From Oscillospiraceae bacterium (GTDB lineage Bacteria > Bacillota > Clostridia > Oscillospirales > Ruminococcaceae), in contig CAAEOA010000163.1 in NCBI GenBank assembly GCA_900757485.1, positions 1-7,731 of the forward strand: a DNA stretch of 7,731 nt. Direction: 5' to 3'. The position numbers and the translations under genes are program-made. Positions 5,344 through 7,731 of this stretch are shown one piece after another (position 1 is the stretch's first letter; every line of letters begins with the position of its first letter). The notes beneath the pieces are model-generated. The model was not told the origin of the DNA. It ran no database searches and worked only from the letters and a program-made list of their open reading frames with translations.

Positions 5344-6067
5344 ATAGAAGATAACCTAATACATGATAGAAAGAGGCGATTCCAATGGACTGTTTAGATA
5401 GCGAAAACTCATGTTCTATGGTTAATATAGGAAAGCCTGGTGTCTTTTAGGTACGATTTTTATTGTTGGTGTTCGTTCTAAGTTTTTCAGAGAAATCTAA
5501 ATTCTTGAGAAAAATCACACAAATGATGACGTTTGGTCAAATATTAGTACCCTTGGCATACAGTCGTTTAACTGGCAGGTTATTTTCTTCTTAATCTGAT
5601 TAGTATTTCATTTGAGTTCGTGTTTTGAGCAGCAGAATATCATTAAAGTTTCGTTAAGTTATTTTGTAAAAACAAAGTATCAATGCAGATTTTGATAATA
5701 GCAGTACTGTTTCGTATACTGGGAAATGAATGTTAATCAGAAAATCTATTTCAGTTAACGACAATTTTATATATAAGTAATCCGTTGGGAAACGGTTGAA
5801 TTTCGGCTTTCCTATATTAACAAATATCAAATTTTGTTAATGGGTAGTGATAATCTTATAATTACAGTAATGCTGGATGTATTCTTTTTCGAAAGAATGA
5901 GATGAATATGAAGAAATTTCACTTAAAAATATCAGGGTATATTCAATATATTTAAAATGTTTGGGGTGAGACCGCCAGAATAGTTTCATTGCTGTATAGG
6001 ATTTATAAAGTTAAAATAATAGATTGAGCATAGGGACTGCCGAGATGGCAGTCCCTTCGTATTATTT
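5344..6067 (+). ncRNA. large structured noncoding RNA candidate (about 720 nt, class unassigned)
   Basis: A plus-strand transcription unit bounded by a consensus promoter and an intrinsic terminator, without a protein gene of normal size, and low in GC (18 of 60 bases at 5461-5520). GTTAATATAGGAAAGCC at 5421-5437 pairs perfectly over 17 bp with 5805-5821, enclosing 367 nt. Within it, TCTGATTA (5595-5602) pairs with TAATCAGA (5734-5741), and TTCATTT (5607-5613) pairs with AAATGAA (5724-5730), separated by a 4x3 internal loop. GGTAC (5450-5454) can pair with GTACC (5547-5551). Local hairpins include 5663-5676, 5678-5697, 5702-5721 and 5782-5795 (GGGA, a GNRA loop). A 3' domain has 5817-5840 and a UUCG hairpin at 5881-5898. 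At the 5' end AACCATAGAA (5340-5349) can pair with 5414-5423, and ACATGA (5362-5367) with TCATGT. The overall plan recalls OLE, GOLLD or ROOL RNAs; I cannot assign a class. The protein-coding alternative is poor because all frames are broken. Confidence 0.68.
5385..5450 (+). CDS. putative 21-residue leader peptide in the 5' part of the large RNA
   Basis: ATG at 5385 is preceded by AAGAGG (5371-5376) at 8-nt spacing, and the frame runs 21 codons to TAG at 5450. The peptide begins MDCLDSENSC and ends NIGKPGVF; it has two cysteines, no obvious signal peptide and no family I recognise. Codons 13-18 overlap the 5' arm of the 17-bp long-range helix, so translation and folding would compete. It may be a real small protein, a translated leader, or a chance ribosome-binding-site match within a structured RNA. 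Confidence 0.3.
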   Translation: MDCLDSENSCSMVNIGKPGVF

Positions 6068-6069
6068 TG
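6032..6069 (+). terminator. intrinsic terminator of the large RNA unit
   Basis: A 10-bp stem (6032-6041 with 6047-6056, core GGGACTGCC/GGCAGTCCC) with a 5-nt GAGAT loop is followed by the T-rich tail TTCGTATTATTTT. Its orientation fits a plus-strand transcript, for which the only upstream candidate is the large RNA. Confidence 0.85.
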
Positions 6070-6072
6070 ACA

Positions 6073-6112
6073 ATTAAAAGAAGCCGCTTCGTTTTTACGA
6101 AGCGGCTTCTTT
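6073..6112 (-). terminator. intrinsic terminator of the hemolysin III family gene
   Basis: A perfect 15-bp stem: 6077-6091 and 6098-6112 with a 6-nt loop. On the minus strand, GAAGCGGCTTC is followed by TTTTAATT, and the hairpin starts 15 bp past the gene's TGA. It stands tail to tail with the plus-strand terminator just to its left. Confidence 0.9.
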
Positions 6113-6127
6113 AGGAGGTAACACATA

Positions 6128-6793
6128 TCATTGGTACATAAAAAAACAGATACCGATATAATGAGTAATTGCACCTGCCATAACGAATAAATGCCAGACC
6201 ATATGGTGAAATTTAAATCCTTTTTTAGCGTAGATGATTGCGCCGATGGAATAAGCAACACCGCCGGCAAATATCAGCCAAAACAGCGGAGGGTTTGCAT
6301 TTTGGAAAAACAGCGGCATAAACATGATCAGTGTCCAGCCCATTACAAGATAGATGACGAGTGACACTTTAGGCATGGATTTCTTTACCAGCGATTTAAA
6401 CAGGATACCAAATATCACCGCCAGCCATTGAATGATCAGAATAATCAGAGCAGGAATACCGCCGATCACAGAAAGAGCAATTGGTGTATAAGTGCCGGCG
6501 ATGGCAACGTAAATAAAGATATGATCTAATATTTTCATGACGCTTTTTTGTCTGGAATCATGGGGCATACAATGATAAATGGTGGACATTAAAAACATCA
6601 TAAACAGACATATACTGAATATGGTTACGCCGACAACATCTACAGCTGATCCTTTTTCCCATGCAATAATGGATACAATCGGAAACATGATCAATACCCA
6701 AAGTGCGGCGACTCCATGCGTAATTGCGTTTGCAATTTCTTCACCCAGCGTAAGCGTTTTTAAAGTTTTTTTTGCCATTTCTTTGACTTTCAT
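6128..6793 (-). CDS. hemolysin III / PAQR family membrane protein (YqfA/TrhA-like)
   Basis: An integral cytoplasmic-membrane protein of 221 residues with about seven hydrophobic helices. Family hallmarks are NAITHGVAA (22-30), STIYH (70-74), LDHIFIYVAIAGTYTP (89-104) and HMVWHLFVMAGAITHYIG at the C-terminus. H74, H197 and H201 (an HxxxH pair) and D90 match the metal-site positions of PAQR proteins. Bacterial members have been tied to haemolysis in Bacillus cereus and to membrane-energy or lipid homeostasis; true cytolysin activity should not be assumed. I prefer the ATG at 6793, because AGAAAGGA lies 10 nt upstream. The ATG at 6817 would add eight residues but has no ribosome binding site, and the preferred one would then lie inside the gene. 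The gene is monocistronic, with its own terminator and a possible extended -10 promoter. Confidence 0.9.
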   Translation of the reverse strand: MKVKEMAKKTLKTLTLGEEIANAITHGVAALWVLIMFPIVSIIAWEKGSAVDVVGVTIFSICLFMMFLMSTIYHCMPHDSRQKSVMKILDHIFIYVAIAGTYTPIALSVIGGIPALIILIIQWLAVIFGILFKSLVKKSMPKVSLVIYLVMGWTLIMFMPLFFQNANPPLFWLIFAGGVAYSIGAIIYAKKGFKFHHMVWHLFVMAGAITHYIGICFFMYQ

Positions 6794-6902
6794 CGTGCCA
6801 AAATCCTTTCTGGTCATGCAAAATACAGAAATTCATATTTTGTGACCGTACGGCAATAGTTATCAGAACAAATCAAAAAATTTGGTTTGTGCAACTGATA
6901 TT

Positions 6903-6911
6903 ATTTTAGCA
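6903..6911 (-). promoter_or_regulatory. possible extended -10 promoter for the hemolysin III family gene
   Basis: Minus strand TGCTAAAAT (-10 TAAAAT at 6908-6903 with an upstream TG). No convincing -35 is seen 16-18 bp upstream. The leader to the preferred start would be about 100 nt. Confidence 0.4.
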
Positions 6912-6998
6912 TAGATTTATGAATAGTTTCTGAATGATGAGGAAAAATAAAAGAAATAGAACCAGTGAAGTGTTGATTACATCAGTACTTTGCTCACA

Positions 6999-7731
6999 AT
7001 GTTTGGGGGATTTTCATTGTCATATACTTCTGATCTCAAAGAAAATGAAAGATTTTTTGATCAAGTCTTCCGTGTTGATAAAAATTTTGATTTGGTAAAA
7101 CGACCGGTTTTTTTTGCCGATAAAAGAGCGGTTCTTTATTTTATCGATGGATTTGTAAAAGATGAAATCATGGAAAAAATACTGGAATTTTTGATGAAAA
7201 TTAAAAAAGACGGAATGATTGTCGGGATGACCGATACCAAAACGTTTGCCGATGCTTTTATCCCTTATGTAGAAGTCGATGTCACTGCAGATACCGAAGA
7301 AATCATTACCATGGTGTTATCCGGAGCCATTGCGCTGCTGATTGACGGATTCCCGGAAGCGATCATTATCGATGCCAGAACATATCCCACCCGGAGTATC
7401 GAGGAACCGGATTCTGATAGAGTGCTCCGCGGTTCGCATGACGGATTTGTCGAAACGATGGTGTTTAATACGGCATTGCTGCGCCGAAGAATCAGAGATC
7501 CGCGTTTGATTGTGGAAATTGTACGGGTCGGTAAAAAGTCGCGGACAGATATTGCAATCTGTTATCTTGAATCAAAAGCAGATCCGTCTTTCGTGGAAAA
7601 GATAAAAACAAAGCTGAATGCTCTTACGGTGGATTCCCTTACGCTGGGACAGGAAAGCTTAGCGGAGGCATTGATTCATCAGCGATGGTACAATCCGTTT
7701 CCAAAGGTGAGATATACAGAACGTCCGGACA
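6999..7731 (+). CDS. spoVAF: SpoVAF / GerA-type spore germination protein (3' truncated by window edge)
   Basis: The frame is open from 6969 to the window end without a stop; at least 244 residues are visible. It is the soluble N-terminal domain of the GerA/SpoVAF family, proteins of the spore inner membrane that work with germinant receptors and the SpoVA channel in germination. Diagnostic stretches are YFIDGFVKDEIMEKIL, LSGAIALLIDGFPEAIIIDARTYPTRSIEEPD (ending at about residue 138), then RGSHDGFVETMVFNTALLRRRIRDPRL (to residue 170), and NPFPKVRYTERPD at the edge. The short N-terminus and the FVETMVFNTAL wording favour SpoVAF over a GerA-type A subunit. The membrane helices would follow beyond the window. 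The start is uncertain: ATG 6999 has no ribosome binding site, while TTG 7017 has GGGGGA 6 nt upstream. I saw no convincing sigma-G promoter. It is divergent from the hemolysin III family gene. Confidence 0.92.
   Translation, partial: MFGGFSLSYTSDLKENERFFDQVFRVDKNFDLVKRPVFFADKRAVLYFIDGFVKDEIMEKILEFLMKIKKDGMIVGMTDTKTFADAFIPYVEVDVTADTEEIITMVLSGAIALLIDGFPEAIIIDARTYPTRSIEEPDSDRVLRGSHDGFVETMVFNTALLRRRIRDPRLIVEIVRVGKKSRTDIAICYLESKADPSFVEKIKTKLNALTVDSLTLGQESLAEALIHQRWYNPFPKVRYTERPD

Noticed and set aside
5421..5821. insertion sequence with 17-bp terminal inverted repeats
   Set aside because: No transposase frame or target duplication is present, and the interior forms nested RNA helices within a promoter-to-terminator unit.
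6113..6149. perfect AGGAGGT on the plus strand followed by a TTG
   Set aside because: It lies within the 3' end of the opposite-strand membrane protein gene; the frame ends after 19 codons and no promoter reads into it beyond the RNA terminator.
5986..6270. 94-codon minus-strand ORF over the tail-to-tail terminators
   Set aside because: It overlaps the hemolysin III family gene in another frame and crosses two terminator hairpins.

Overview
The window suggests a spore-forming, low-to-moderate GC Firmicute of the Clostridia type. The reasons are a spoVAF-family germination gene at the right end, a DUF1292 protein, a 6S RNA candidate next to tcdA (the arrangement known from Bacillus), strong AAGGAG-type ribosome binding sites and sigma-A promoters of the form TTGACT-N17-TAAAAT. 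The species cannot be named from the sequence.

Left region (1-3327): the 3' part of an ABC sugar-transporter ATPase (UgpC/MalK type) is followed after 23 bp by a GT4-like glycosyltransferase with a TTG start. A separate sigma-A promoter then drives a GlxK/GarK-type glycerate kinase. Together they suggest handling of a glycosylated glycerate or similar compatible-solute sugar, but that link is inference. A perfect 20-bp stem at 3275-3327 separates the kinase from the convergent tcdA gene.

Middle region (3328-5148, minus strand): in transcription order there is a DUF1292 gene with a clear promoter, a cluster of short hairpins flanked by 12-bp direct repeats, a 6S-like RNA with its own promoter, an inverted-polarity hairpin, and tcdA (ThiF/MoeB-fold tRNA ct6A dehydratase).

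Region 5149-6127 has no recognisable protein gene. It contains what I consider the main discovery candidate: a plus-strand transcription unit of about 720 nt with a TTGACA-N17-TATATT promoter and an intrinsic terminator. Its interior holds a 17-bp perfect long-range helix enclosing 367 nt, a second coaxial long-range helix (8 + 7 bp), and several small hairpins, including one with a GNRA loop and one with a UUCG loop. This is the architecture of a large ornate noncoding RNA (OLE, GOLLD, ROOL or an unnamed class). A 21-codon ORF with a good ribosome binding site lies at its 5' end and overlaps the long helix.

Right region (6077-7731): a hemolysin III/PAQR-family seven-helix membrane protein on the minus strand has its own terminator, and divergently a SpoVAF/GerA-type spore protein runs off the window edge.
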